Shown: piece by piece, positions 33,391 through 42,530 of the stretch
Layout: each line of letters starts with the position of its first letter
Position numbering within the stretch: the first letter of the stretch is position 1
Origin: Aequorivita lipolytica
GTDB lineage: Bacteria; Bacteroidota; Bacteroidia; Flavobacteriales; Flavobacteriaceae
Assembly (NCBI RefSeq): GCF_007997135.1
Contig: NZ_VORU01000003.1
Span: forward strand, 248,001-312,000
DNA: 64,000 bases
Reading direction: 5' to 3'
Program-made: the position numbers and the translations under genes
Notes under the pieces: model-generated
Seen by the model: the letters and a program-made list of their open reading frames with translations, nothing else
Told to the model about the DNA's origin: nothing
The model's database searches: none

Positions 33391-36330
33391 ATGAGAGTGC
33401 TCCTCTCTATACTCCTTTTGCCATTTGCTATTGCTGCAGCTTTTGGCCAAAATGATTTGCAGGAAAAAAAACCTGCAGGCAAAGATTCCGTGACACTTTC
33501 AAAGTATCGTTTAAAAGTTACCCAAACCATCAATGCATATCCGGATAGTGCTTTGGTGTATATCAAAAAGTTTGAGGATTTTAGTACTAAGGGAAAATTT
33601 GCCAACAGTTTAGCAGATGCGGATTATCTGTATGCGCAATATTTCAGACGAATACAAAAACCAGATTCTGCGTTGGTTTATTTCAATAAAATGATAGCCA
33701 AATCTACCAAAACCAACTATTATCGTGGTTTGGCATTGGGTTACAACGGACTTTGCAGGACCTATTATTTGATTGGTGAAATTGATAAAGCCATTGAAGC
33801 CTGCAATAAAGGGCTTGAGTACACAAAAGATTTTGAAGATACGGGAAACATTGTTTTGGCTGATACTCAAAACGCATTGGCTATAGCCTATTCCCGTCAA
33901 AACAAAATGGAAAAAGCCATTTCGCATCTGTTAGTTGTAGACTCCATCCAAAAAAAGGAACCGCTTCGGGAAGATGTTATTGCTGCGGCATACCAAAGTT
34001 TGGGCAATATTTATTTAGAACTGAAAGAATACAATTCCGCAGAAGCATATTATTTAAAAGCGAACAAAGAATTTGAAAAAATTCCGGGTGCTGGAACTTT
34101 CTATTTCAACACCACCAATGTTTTTTTGGGGCAGGTTTATTATCACAAAGGGCAACTTGAAAAAGCAGACAACCTTTTAACCAACACGCTAGTTTTCTTT
34201 CAACAAATAAAAGATGAACGTACCATTGCTGAAATAAACAATTATTTGGGACTTGTGAATTTTGAAAAGGGGAATCTTGAAAAGGCCGAGATGTATTTTC
34301 AAAATTCATTGGATTTTCAAAAAAAGAACGATTATAATCTTGAGGCGGCAGAATCAGCCATTCAGCTTGGAAAATTGAATATTCAAAGAGGAAAAGCATC
34401 TCAAGCAATTAATTTCCTCCAAAGTGCACTCGATCATAACCTCGAAATAAAAAATGGAACCATAAACCAAAAGGCACATTCATTACTTGCGGAAGCATAC
34501 GCCCTGCAAGGAAATTACAAAGCAGCATTCACCAACTCGCAAATTGCTACAAAAATAAAAGATTCCATCCAGCAAGCCCAAAGTGCTGAAAAAATAAAGG
34601 AAATAGAAGGCATTTATCAAACCGAAAGCCGCGATAGGGAAATTTCATTGTTAACCACAAAAAATGAGTTGGTGGAACAGCAAAAGAAAAATCAGCGCAA
34701 TTTACTTTGGGGAATTGTAACAATCATTGCTATTGCTGGTGTTTTTATATTTTTTCAGTTTAGAAATCGACAAAAAACCACAAAAAAATTGCGGGAGCTA
34801 GATACTGCAAAATCTACGTTTTTCGCAAATATTTCGCATGAATTCCGAACTCCGCTAACCTTAATAAATGGTCCCATTGAAGACCATCTTGTTTCAGACA
34901 AACTTTCTCAAACCGAACGCAAAAACTTTAAATCTGCGCTAAGGAATACACAAAGATTAAAAGATTTGGTGGATCAGCTTTTGGCTTTGGCAAGGCTGGA
35001 AAGTGGAAACTTAAAGTTGAATATACAGCAAGCTAATTTGCCTAAGTTCATTATTGCACAAGCGGAAGCTTTTTCTTTTAGCTGCGATGAAAAAAACATA
35101 ACGTTTACTATTGAATTGGAAAAAGATGAAATAGAAGATTGGTTTGACCAAGATGTTTTGGAAAATATAATTTATAATTTGATGGGCAACGCCATAAAGT
35201 ATTCCCCTGAAAATGGAATTATAAAACTGATAGGAAAAAGACAGCGCGAAAAATATAAAATTTCAGTAATCAATTCAGGAAATTATATTGCTTTAGATCA
35301 GCAACAAAAAATCTTCACCCGATTTTATCAAACCGACACCAAAAACCCCGGAACCGGGATTGGTCTGGCACTGACGAAAGATTTAACTGAAATCCACAAA
35401 GGGACAATTTCAGTAAAAAGTGAACAAAATGGCATCACGGAATTTACAGTAATACTGTCTGTGAACAAAAACGCTTTTGAGGAAAACCAGATTTTTTACG
35501 AAAGCCCCGAAAAGGAAAGTATGGCAACACTTCCGTTTGTCGAAAAATTTATTGAAAAAGAAATCATCTTGCCCGAAGACGCCCCAGTAATTTTAGTGAT
35601 AGACGATAATATGGACATTCGAGACTATGTAAGCTCCATCTTTGAAAACACCTCCACTGTTCATAAAGCCTGCAATGGAAAAGAAGGTTTTGTTATAGCC
35701 TTAAAGGAAATCCCAGACATTGTAATAAGCGATGTTATGATGCCCGAAGAAGACGGTTTCACTTTCACAAAGCATTTAAAGGAAAACCAACTAACCTCGC
35801 ACATTCCGGTTATTCTGCTCACGGCAAAAACACAAGTTACCTCCAAACTTGAAGCAATGGGCATTGGTGCCGATGCCTATATTACAAAACCCTTCAACAG
35901 CCAATTACTGAAAGCAATTGTTGAAAACCTTATAGAAAACCGAAGAAAGTTACAACAGCGTTTTGCGCAGGAAGTAGTTTTGATGCCCAAGGATATTTCA
36001 GTCTCTTCTGCGGATGAATCATTTTTGGAACGACTTCAAAAAGTTTTGGATGAAAATATTACCGATTCAGAATTCAGTATTGAAAATTTTGGATGCGAAA
36101 TGGGCGTGAGCCGCATGCAACTGCACCGCAAACTGAAAGCACTCACTGGCCAGTCTACCTCAGAATTTTTGAGAACCCAACGTTTAAAAATTGCGGCAAG
36201 AATACTTCGCGAAAAGAAAATACCCATTTCCGAAGTAGGTTATACTGTTGGTTTTAACGATCCCTCGTATTTCACCAAGTGTTTCAAACAGGAGTTTGGT
36301 AGCTCCCCTTCAGAATATATTTCAAAATGA
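33391..36330 (+). CDS. Hybrid two-component sensor/regulator with TPR sensor
   Basis: 979-residue one-protein signalling system. Order: signal peptide (1-20), tetratricopeptide repeats (about 55-400), transmembrane helix (about 437-457, GIVTIIAIAGVFIFFQF), coiled linker, histidine kinase with H483 in FFANISHEFRTPLT, the N box (ENIIYNLMGNAIKYSP) and G box (GTGIGLALTKDL), receiver domain with D781 in IVISDVMMPEEDGF, and an AraC-type DNA-binding domain (about 880-979, MGVSRMQLHRKLKAL and VGFNDPSYFTKCFKQEFG). Bacteroidota hybrid systems usually sense glycans through periplasmic propellers; here TPRs replace them. The next genes, an OmpA-like protein and a TapB-like gene, are on the same strand and could be targets, though a 288-base gap separates them. 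Confidence 0.9.
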   Translation: MRVLLSILLLPFAIAAAFGQNDLQEKKPAGKDSVTLSKYRLKVTQTINAYPDSALVYIKKFEDFSTKGKFANSLADADYLYAQYFRRIQKPDSALVYFNKMIAKSTKTNYYRGLALGYNGLCRTYYLIGEIDKAIEACNKGLEYTKDFEDTGNIVLADTQNALAIAYSRQNKMEKAISHLLVVDSIQKKEPLREDVIAAAYQSLGNIYLELKEYNSAEAYYLKANKEFEKIPGAGTFYFNTTNVFLGQVYYHKGQLEKADNLLTNTLVFFQQIKDERTIAEINNYLGLVNFEKGNLEKAEMYFQNSLDFQKKNDYNLEAAESAIQLGKLNIQRGKASQAINFLQSALDHNLEIKNGTINQKAHSLLAEAYALQGNYKAAFTNSQIATKIKDSIQQAQSAEKIKEIEGIYQTESRDREISLLTTKNELVEQQKKNQRNLLWGIVTIIAIAGVFIFFQFRNRQKTTKKLRELDTAKSTFFANISHEFRTPLTLINGPIEDHLVSDKLSQTERKNFKSALRNTQRLKDLVDQLLALARLESGNLKLNIQQANLPKFIIAQAEAFSFSCDEKNITFTIELEKDEIEDWFDQDVLENIIYNLMGNAIKYSPENGIIKLIGKRQREKYKISVINSGNYIALDQQQKIFTRFYQTDTKNPGTGIGLALTKDLTEIHKGTISVKSEQNGITEFTVILSVNKNAFEENQIFYESPEKESMATLPFVEKFIEKEIILPEDAPVILVIDDNMDIRDYVSSIFENTSTVHKACNGKEGFVIALKEIPDIVISDVMMPEEDGFTFTKHLKENQLTSHIPVILLTAKTQVTSKLEAMGIGADAYITKPFNSQLLKAIVENLIENRRKLQQRFAQEVVLMPKDISVSSADESFLERLQKVLDENITDSEFSIENFGCEMGVSRMQLHRKLKALTGQSTSEFLRTQRLKIAARILREKKIPISEVGYTVGFNDPSYFTKCFKQEFGSSPSEYISK

Positions 36331-36618
36331 AAATGTACCCCACCTTCAGGCATTGTAAATAAAGGGTTGTTACATATGTCATAGCATTAGTTACAAAATT
36401 TACAGGCTCTTTATCAGTTTCCTGCTACTTTTATTTCTCCTTTATTTCCCGTTATGAAAAAAAGAAAACAATATTCTGGCAACCTGGAAATTGTATCGGG
36501 AAAACAGATTTTTTCAACATAAATAATCTGGTAAAAGGAATTTATACATTAAAATAATGCTCAATAATAAAGTGATAAAAGAAGTAATCTTTAAAAAATA
36601 AACCCTAAAAATAATCTT

Positions 36619-37917
36619 ATGAAAACAGTTATAACCATTTTATTCATTTGTATTTGCAGTTTGTGTAACGCCCAATTTTTGGACAAACTGGGGAAAAGAG
36701 CAGAGCGCGCCGTAGAGCGCACCGTGGAAAATCGTGTGGACCGTGAAGCTACCAAAAGTACTGACCGAGCTTTGGACACCTTAATAGATGGGCCTAAAAA
36801 ATCCAAAAAAGAACAGCGGCGAGAAAGTAAAAATAAACAGAAAGACGGTGGGAATGTTATTGGTGGGAATGATTCCAATACCAACAACCAAAATAATGGG
36901 CAAAACCAACCTTCATATTCTGTTAGTTCAAATTTCGATTTTGAACCTGGAAACGTTGTAATTTTTGAAGACAATTTCAACCGTGACAATGCAGGCGATT
37001 TTCCAGCAAAATGGGATACCAATGGTTCTGGGGAAATTGTAACCATCAATGGGGAAAAATGGTTCCGACTTTCAAATAGTGCGATGTTTATTCCAATGGT
37101 AGCGCAAAAGCTTCCTGAAAACTACACTATAGAATTTGATCTTTTCACTTCAGGTTTAGATAACAGTACCAGCTCTCAGGCCATGCTAACATTATATTTA
37201 TCAGATAACGGCAAATATAAAAGGGGAAATACTTGGAGTATGGTTGAACTTTCGCCCTGTCAATTTATAACCTCACAAGGCTCTGTAGAAAAGGTGGTAA
37301 ATGGAACTCGTGAAATACGAAATGGGATAAATAAAGATCTCAGAAAAGCGATAAATGGCAAATCAAAAATTTCCATTTCAGTAAATAAGTCCAGAATGAG
37401 AGTCTGGATGAACGACGACAAAATTGTGGATATTCCAAGGCTTGTAGGCGAAGGAATTACAAATTTTAAAATGGCTACCAGAGACCTTCGGGGCATAACT
37501 GGGTTAGACGAAATACACATAAATAATTTTAGAATAGCCAAAACAGGTCAAGACGAAAGAAGCAAATTACTAACCGAAGGAAGGCTCTCAACCAACGCCA
37601 TTCTTTTTAATACAGGTTCCGCAACCATAAAAAGTGGGAGTGAAGCCATTTTAAAAGAAGTAGGCGAAGCTATGCAGAGCGCGACAGATATGCGCATTAT
37701 GATCGTGGGCCATACCGATGCCGATGGAGATGCCAATAGCAACTTAAAACTTTCAGAAGAGCGTGCAAAATCGGTTCGGCAGGAGCTTGTTAACAAATAC
37801 GGTATTTCTATGGGACGAATCCAAACCGATGGCAAAGGGGAATCTAGTCCTGTAGCCGATAACAACAGCAGCTCTGGAAAAGAACAGAACCGTAGAGTAG
37901 AATTTATTAAACTTTAA
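36619..37917 (+). CDS. OmpA-family protein with LamG-like domain
   Basis: 432-residue exported protein. Signal peptide (MKTVITILFICICSLCNA), then a basic helical stretch rich in Arg and Lys (about 25-80), a middle lectin/LamG-like domain (about 115-300, FEDNFNRDNAGDFPAKWDT, WFRLSNSAMFIP, YTIEFDLFTS), and a C-terminal OmpA domain (about 325-432). The peptidoglycan-binding signature is LFNTGSATIKSGSEAI, VGHTDADGDANSNLKLSEER and GKGESSPVADN. It should anchor the outer membrane to peptidoglycan while presenting a sugar-binding-like domain. It is followed 21 bases later by the TapB-like gene, so they form a unit. Confidence 0.85.
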   Translation: MKTVITILFICICSLCNAQFLDKLGKRAERAVERTVENRVDREATKSTDRALDTLIDGPKKSKKEQRRESKNKQKDGGNVIGGNDSNTNNQNNGQNQPSYSVSSNFDFEPGNVVIFEDNFNRDNAGDFPAKWDTNGSGEIVTINGEKWFRLSNSAMFIPMVAQKLPENYTIEFDLFTSGLDNSTSSQAMLTLYLSDNGKYKRGNTWSMVELSPCQFITSQGSVEKVVNGTREIRNGINKDLRKAINGKSKISISVNKSRMRVWMNDDKIVDIPRLVGEGITNFKMATRDLRGITGLDEIHINNFRIAKTGQDERSKLLTEGRLSTNAILFNTGSATIKSGSEAILKEVGEAMQSATDMRIMIVGHTDADGDANSNLKLSEERAKSVRQELVNKYGISMGRIQTDGKGESSPVADNNSSSGKEQNRRVEFIKL

Positions 37918-37938
37918 AATAATTAAATTAGAAACATT

Positions 37939-38625
37939 ATGACAAAACTTTTAATTTCTTTCGCAGCCCTCATCTTAACTGTATCCATCGCGAGTTCGCA
38001 AACTGGTTGTAGTAAATTTTATCCTTTTACTGAAGGTACAAAAGCAGAGATAACCTCCTATGGAAAAAAGGGTAAAATAGCCGCTGTGGTAGATTATACC
38101 ATTTTAAAAACAACCAAAAAATCTGAAGGCGAAGTTGCGAATATGCAGTCTTCTGTCAAGGATGAAAAAGGTGAGCTAATAGCGGAAACCAATTATGACG
38201 TTACCTGCGATGGCACCAAAATATCCATAGATTACAACTCTATGGTTAGCCCAATGATGATGGAACAATTCAAAAATATGGAATATGACATAAGCGGAAT
38301 AGATTTGGAAATACCCAACAACCTGTCTGTGGGTTAAACGCTTCCAGATGCTGAAATGAATATGAAGATAAGTATGAGTGGGATAAATATGAATATGGAT
38401 TTAACAATTTCAAATAGAAAAGTGATTGGAAAGGAAGATGTAACAACTCCCGCTGGTACTTTTAGTTGCTTTGTAATAACCTATGATATGAGTACCAAAA
38501 TGGGAATCACCCAAACAAGCAGTTCCAAACAATGGATTGCCGAAGGCGTGGGTATGGTGAAACAAGAGGATTATCAGAAAGGCAAAGTATCTTCGAGTAG
38601 TTTACTTACTAAATTTTCAAAATAA
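37939..38625 (+). pseudogene. TapB-like secreted protein interrupted by an in-frame TAA
   Basis: Two parts in the same frame: 132 codons from the ATG at 37939 to a TAA at 38335-38337, then an open frame to the stop at 38625. The joined product would be 228 residues with a signal peptide (MTKLLISFAALILTVSIASS). Around the stop it reads PNNLSVG-stop-TLPDAEMNMKIS, and later GKEDVTTPAGTFSCFVITYD, the latter being the hallmark of TapB/DUF3108-like proteins. A CAA-to-TAA change (Gln to stop) explains the break. Both halves keep protein-like sequence, so the mutation is recent, or the stop is read through, or it is a sequencing error. Function of intact relatives is poorly known. Confidence 0.75.
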
Positions 38626-38658
38626 ATTTACACCAGATTAAATTTCAAAAACCGGTGC

Positions 38659-39393
38659 TTAGGCTTCGGTTTTTTCTTTTACTTCCGCTTCAAAAAGAAT
38701 TAAAAAATGCTTCAACAGTTTTTCCTTTACCTCTTCCATTAAAACTTCGGCCTTTCCCAGCTCAACGTTTAAGGAGGTAACTGCCTTATCTTTTATACCA
38801 CAGGGAACCATGTAATCAAAATAGCCCAAATCAGTATTCACATTCAATGCAAAACCGTGCATGGTTACCCAGCGACTTGCTCTCACACCCATTGCACAGA
38901 TTTTTCTTGCAAAAGGTGTTCCCACATCTAACCAAACACCGGTCTCCCCTTTGCTGCGTTCCGCTTTAAGACCGTATTCACCCAAGGTTAGAATAATCAT
39001 TTCTTCCAGTAAACGCATATATTTATGGATATCTGTAAAGAAATTTTCTAAATCCAGAATGGGATAGCCTACAATTTGCCCAGGGCCGTGATAAGTAATA
39101 TCCCCTCCTCGGTTTATTTTGTAAAATGAGGCGTTTACTTCTTTTAGTTTTTCTTCAGAAATGAGCAAGTTCTCAATGTGGCCGCTCTTTCCCAGTGTAT
39201 AAACGTGCGGATGCTCAACGAGCAAAAGATAGTTGGGAGTTTCACACGATACGTTTTCTTTTTTATTAGTGCTTTTTAGCTGTAGAATATTTTGAAAAAG
39301 CGATTCCTGGAAATCCCATGTTTCTTTATAATCTTTAAGACCTAAATCATTAACTTGGATATATTTGTTCAAAAAGTTGTTTTTTGATTCCAA
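38659..39393 (-). CDS. lipB: Octanoyl-[acyl-carrier-protein]-protein N-octanoyltransferase
   Basis: 244-residue LipB: moves octanoate from ACP to lipoyl domains, the first step of lipoate formation, and so serves the PDH E2 encoded in this window. Motifs: PHVYTLGKSG, INRGGDITYHGPGQIVGYPI, ICAMGVRASRWVTMHGFALN and FDYMVPCGIKDKAVTSL. The Lys of the RKICAMGV region and the Cys of PCGI are the probable catalytic dyad. Length is slightly above the usual 210-230. It is convergent with the TapB-like gene and is followed on the same strand by unrelated genes. Confidence 0.95.
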   Translation of the reverse strand: MESKNNFLNKYIQVNDLGLKDYKETWDFQESLFQNILQLKSTNKKENVSCETPNYLLLVEHPHVYTLGKSGHIENLLISEEKLKEVNASFYKINRGGDITYHGPGQIVGYPILDLENFFTDIHKYMRLLEEMIILTLGEYGLKAERSKGETGVWLDVGTPFARKICAMGVRASRWVTMHGFALNVNTDLGYFDYMVPCGIKDKAVTSLNVELGKAEVLMEEVKEKLLKHFLILFEAEVKEKTEA

Positions 39394-39405
39394 CTACAAA
39401 TATAT

Positions 39406-41226
39406 CTATTCTTTGATTAATGTTTTTGTAATTATTTCGCCATCTTGAAAAACAACCTTTACATAATAAATGCCAGTTATAAGATTACTCAAATCAACTT
39501 CTGCGTTTTTTGCATCAGTCATTTTAAAGATTCCAGAACGTTGAATAGCACTAAATGGATTTGAAATCTCCCAGCTATACATATTTTCTTCACTCAACAT
39601 ATTTAATAAACCAGAGGTTGGATTTGGATGCAAAATTAGAATCTTTTCTTTTTGTGAATCAGAATCTTCATTGCTTTTGGTTAAACCATCTTCATTTATA
39701 ATTGGAGGAATAGTACAACCTTGTATAAAAGCTCTGAAATCAGATCCTGATTTTGCATTGAATCCAGGTTTTAAAAATACTGTAACCCCTGCATCATATT
39801 CGGCACTTCCTCCATTGAAAATAATGTTCGTTGCGGTAATGGTATTTAAAGCTGATTGAATATCATTCTCTCCGGAAAGAACGTTTTCAGTGATAATAAG
39901 ATTATTTACACATTGAGGTAGTTCAGGAATTAAAGTGGGAAATACATACCCATTCTTGACACCTAAAGGTGCGTTTATATAAGAAATTGGATTATTTGAG
40001 GTATTCCAAACATCAGGATTGTTAATGACACCCCAGTCGTCAGATTCATATGGATTTGGGTAATTCTGATAACCAAAACTCACATCGACATAATTACCAT
40101 TATCAGATTGATAGTTTAAAATAAGATATATTTTATTGTTTATTGCTAATTGTAAATTAGCACTCATGTAATCGCTTAATAGTGGGAAATCATATCCAGA
40201 GGAATTGGCTCCGTACAATTGCCCTGTAGAAATATTATACATGCATAAGCCGCTGGCTAATATATATGGTCCAGATGTGCCTGATGTAGCGTTGCTACCA
40301 ATGAAATATATAATGTTGCTATTAGGGGAGAATTCTAAGCTATTAAGATTTATTGATTGGTCGCTATAATTATGTAATGGTGGGGCGGTGGCTAAAATAT
40401 TTATAGGATTTATTATTTGTCCCGTCGAATTATTAAAATTATATAAAATATAATCGGCTCCAGCAATTCCATTAGTTCGATAATTAATTAAAAACTGTCC
40501 ATTTGGCGATATTTTTATAGGCCCAGATTTATTAATGCCTGGGCCAGTACTTGTTACAGGATTATTTAACTGGACCCCATTTGAATCAACTTTATATGAA
40601 TAGAAATTCCCATTAGCAGAAGTAATTAACCAAAAGAATGTGCCATTATTACTAACTGCGGATGTTAGGCCTAAAGTAGGATTATTTGAAATCATATTAT
40701 TTTTTGAGATAACAACACCAACTCCTGAAGACATATCAACTTCTGCATACCTAAGGCCAAAATCCCGATAATTATTTCCATTATATGGACAGTCGGTATA
40801 CCTTGAATTAACATTGGAAAAAACATAATAGTGACTATTACTATTTGGTTTTGGTAATATCATAACGCCTTGATATGTCATATTTCCCCCACAAATAGCT
40901 GCAGAATCATAAAATGCTTGTAAATTTGGATCATTGCTTGGGTCTCCTTGAAGATAATTCCCATTAGGCATTAAATTCCCGTTTTTGTCAAAAATTGAAA
41001 TACCATTGGAATAGAATAATAATTGTCCAGTGTTTTTATCACTAATGGAGGCAGTTACATATTTGTTATAATATCCGAGTTGAGAATTTGTGAATCCGTT
41101 TGTGTTTATTATCCATTTATTTTGACCAAATACCCAAGTCTCATTTTCACGCTGTCCGTAAATTGGCGAAAATAGGAGCGCAAACGCCGTCAAAGCCAAT
41201 AAGTTTTTATATATAAGAGTTCTCAT
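39406..41226 (-). CDS. Secreted protein with T9SS sorting domain
   Basis: 606-residue exported protein that begins with a signal peptide (MRTLIYKNLLALTAFALLFSPIYGQ). The N-terminal two thirds have repeated Asn/Gly/Tyr-rich, strand-like segments (RENETWVFGQNKWIINTNGF, LFYSNGISIFDKNGNLMPNG, KISPNGQFLINY), consistent with a WD40-like propeller. A LKPGFNAKSGSDFRAFI segment (near residue 500) is frequent in Bacteroidota just before the sorting domain. The end is a type A T9SS domain (LHPNPTSGLLNMLSEENMYS ... GIYYVKVVFQDGEIITKTL). No active site was recognised. It starts 32 bases after the adhesin-like gene on the same strand. Confidence 0.8.
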   Translation of the reverse strand: MRTLIYKNLLALTAFALLFSPIYGQRENETWVFGQNKWIINTNGFTNSQLGYYNKYVTASISDKNTGQLLFYSNGISIFDKNGNLMPNGNYLQGDPSNDPNLQAFYDSAAICGGNMTYQGVMILPKPNSNSHYYVFSNVNSRYTDCPYNGNNYRDFGLRYAEVDMSSGVGVVISKNNMISNNPTLGLTSAVSNNGTFFWLITSANGNFYSYKVDSNGVQLNNPVTSTGPGINKSGPIKISPNGQFLINYRTNGIAGADYILYNFNNSTGQIINPINILATAPPLHNYSDQSINLNSLEFSPNSNIIYFIGSNATSGTSGPYILASGLCMYNISTGQLYGANSSGYDFPLLSDYMSANLQLAINNKIYLILNYQSDNGNYVDVSFGYQNYPNPYESDDWGVINNPDVWNTSNNPISYINAPLGVKNGYVFPTLIPELPQCVNNLIITENVLSGENDIQSALNTITATNIIFNGGSAEYDAGVTVFLKPGFNAKSGSDFRAFIQGCTIPPIINEDGLTKSNEDSDSQKEKILILHPNPTSGLLNMLSEENMYSWEISNPFSAIQRSGIFKMTDAKNAEVDLSNLITGIYYVKVVFQDGEIITKTLIKE

Positions 41227-41258
41227 AACATTATATTTTTAGATTAATGAAGAGGGGT

Positions 41259-42284
41259 TTATTTTTTAGATTCTAATTTACTCTCCAAAGCCTTAATTCT
41301 TTTTTCCTGCTCTATTGTATATAATGTTAGTTCTTCAATTTTTTGCAACAAAATACCCGTCATTTCACTCAACTTTAACCCATCCTTTTGAATTTCAGTT
41401 GCAGATGGAACATTTGGCAAATGATGATTCACTTTGGTAAACGCTTCAATTTCCTCTAAACCAAGCATTTTATAATTTGGGTTTAAAGTAGATTCTCCTG
41501 TAAAATATTTTTCAAAAACGTAATCTGGCGGCACGCTTAAATCAACAATAACTTCTTCAGAATGAATATTCCCTTTTACGGTTAGCTTTTGATCAGGATT
41601 TGCGGTTCCAATTCCAACATTACCATTACTGTTTTTTATTGTCATTCTTAAAGTACTATTTGTTTGCAATTTCAAATCCGAGGAAGTGTACGAAGCCACT
41701 ATTCCCGAAGCAATGAAAAGTGGTTTATTAAAATAAAACTGGGATCTATCTGTAATTAAATGAGCATAAACTGAGTTTTGCGCACCAACGGTCAAAGAAC
41801 CAAAATCACTTTTTATTTCTAATGAGCCTCCAACTCCATTTCCCCTAATAGCTCCATTGATATGTAATTTTTCTATTGGATTGCTAGTTCCAATACCTAC
41901 TTTCTGATTAAAAATAGCATCTCCCGATACATTTAAGTTACCTACACCCAAACTCCCATCTATTAACATATTACCGAAAAACCTAGAACTCCCTTCAACC
42001 ATAAGTTTATCAGAAGTATAACTCGGATTACCTATTATTACCGAATTACCGTGAAAGGACATAATGTTAGAACTCCCTAAACCATTCAAAAATTGAAAAT
42101 TTAGAAGCTGTGCATTTCCTTGTAAAGCACCTTCAGATATCCTATATCCAAAATTAGTTCCAGAATTATAAAAACTAATTTGTCCAGAACTTTGAGCCGG
42201 GTTGAATAAATGGTCAAAACTTTGGGCTTTAACATTAAAGGCTAAAGCAACAATAAACGTGAGTAAAAAAATATTCTTTTTCAT
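41259..42284 (-). CDS. Secreted tail-fibre-like adhesin
   Basis: 341-residue exported protein with signal peptide (KKNIFLLTFIVALAFNVKAQ). The body has repeated GIGTxNPxxxLxVxG motifs (VGIGTSNPIEKLHINGAI and VGIGTANPDQKLTVKGNI) of the kind found in phage tail fibres and Bacteroidota surface proteins. The C-terminus carries LEEIEAFTKVNHHLPNVPSA and a coiled coil (LLQKIEELTLYTIEQEKRIK), which in these families serves trimerisation. It lacks a T9SS domain and a full S74 chaperone. Upstream gene of the pair with the T9SS protein; the same GIxTxxP motif opens the three tandem paralogues at 54984. Confidence 0.7.
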   Translation of the reverse strand: MKKNIFLLTFIVALAFNVKAQSFDHLFNPAQSSGQISFYNSGTNFGYRISEGALQGNAQLLNFQFLNGLGSSNIMSFHGNSVIIGNPSYTSDKLMVEGSSRFFGNMLIDGSLGVGNLNVSGDAIFNQKVGIGTSNPIEKLHINGAIRGNGVGGSLEIKSDFGSLTVGAQNSVYAHLITDRSQFYFNKPLFIASGIVASYTSSDLKLQTNSTLRMTIKNSNGNVGIGTANPDQKLTVKGNIHSEEVIVDLSVPPDYVFEKYFTGESTLNPNYKMLGLEEIEAFTKVNHHLPNVPSATEIQKDGLKLSEMTGILLQKIEELTLYTIEQEKRIKALESKLESKK

Positions 42285-42530
42285 AATTATTAGATTTAGT
42301 GTTTATTTAAGCAAAATTAAATAAAATAATTTATTTGTCGTTAAAAGTTATCAAATACTCGATTAAATACACTCTATGCTTTTTTTATCTTAATTTTATA
42401 ATAAAAAACTTTATTATTTTTAATTTAGAATTTTTAAATGTTTGTTGAACAAAATTTATTAAAAATTCCCTAAATTCCACAAAGGATGTTATATTTACGG
42501 TTCTAAATATTCATATAAATTACACTAAAA

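Noticed and set aside
36331-36618. A small gene between the hybrid regulator and the OmpA-family gene
   Set aside because: No frame of useful length with a plausible start was found; the stretch is AT-rich spacer.
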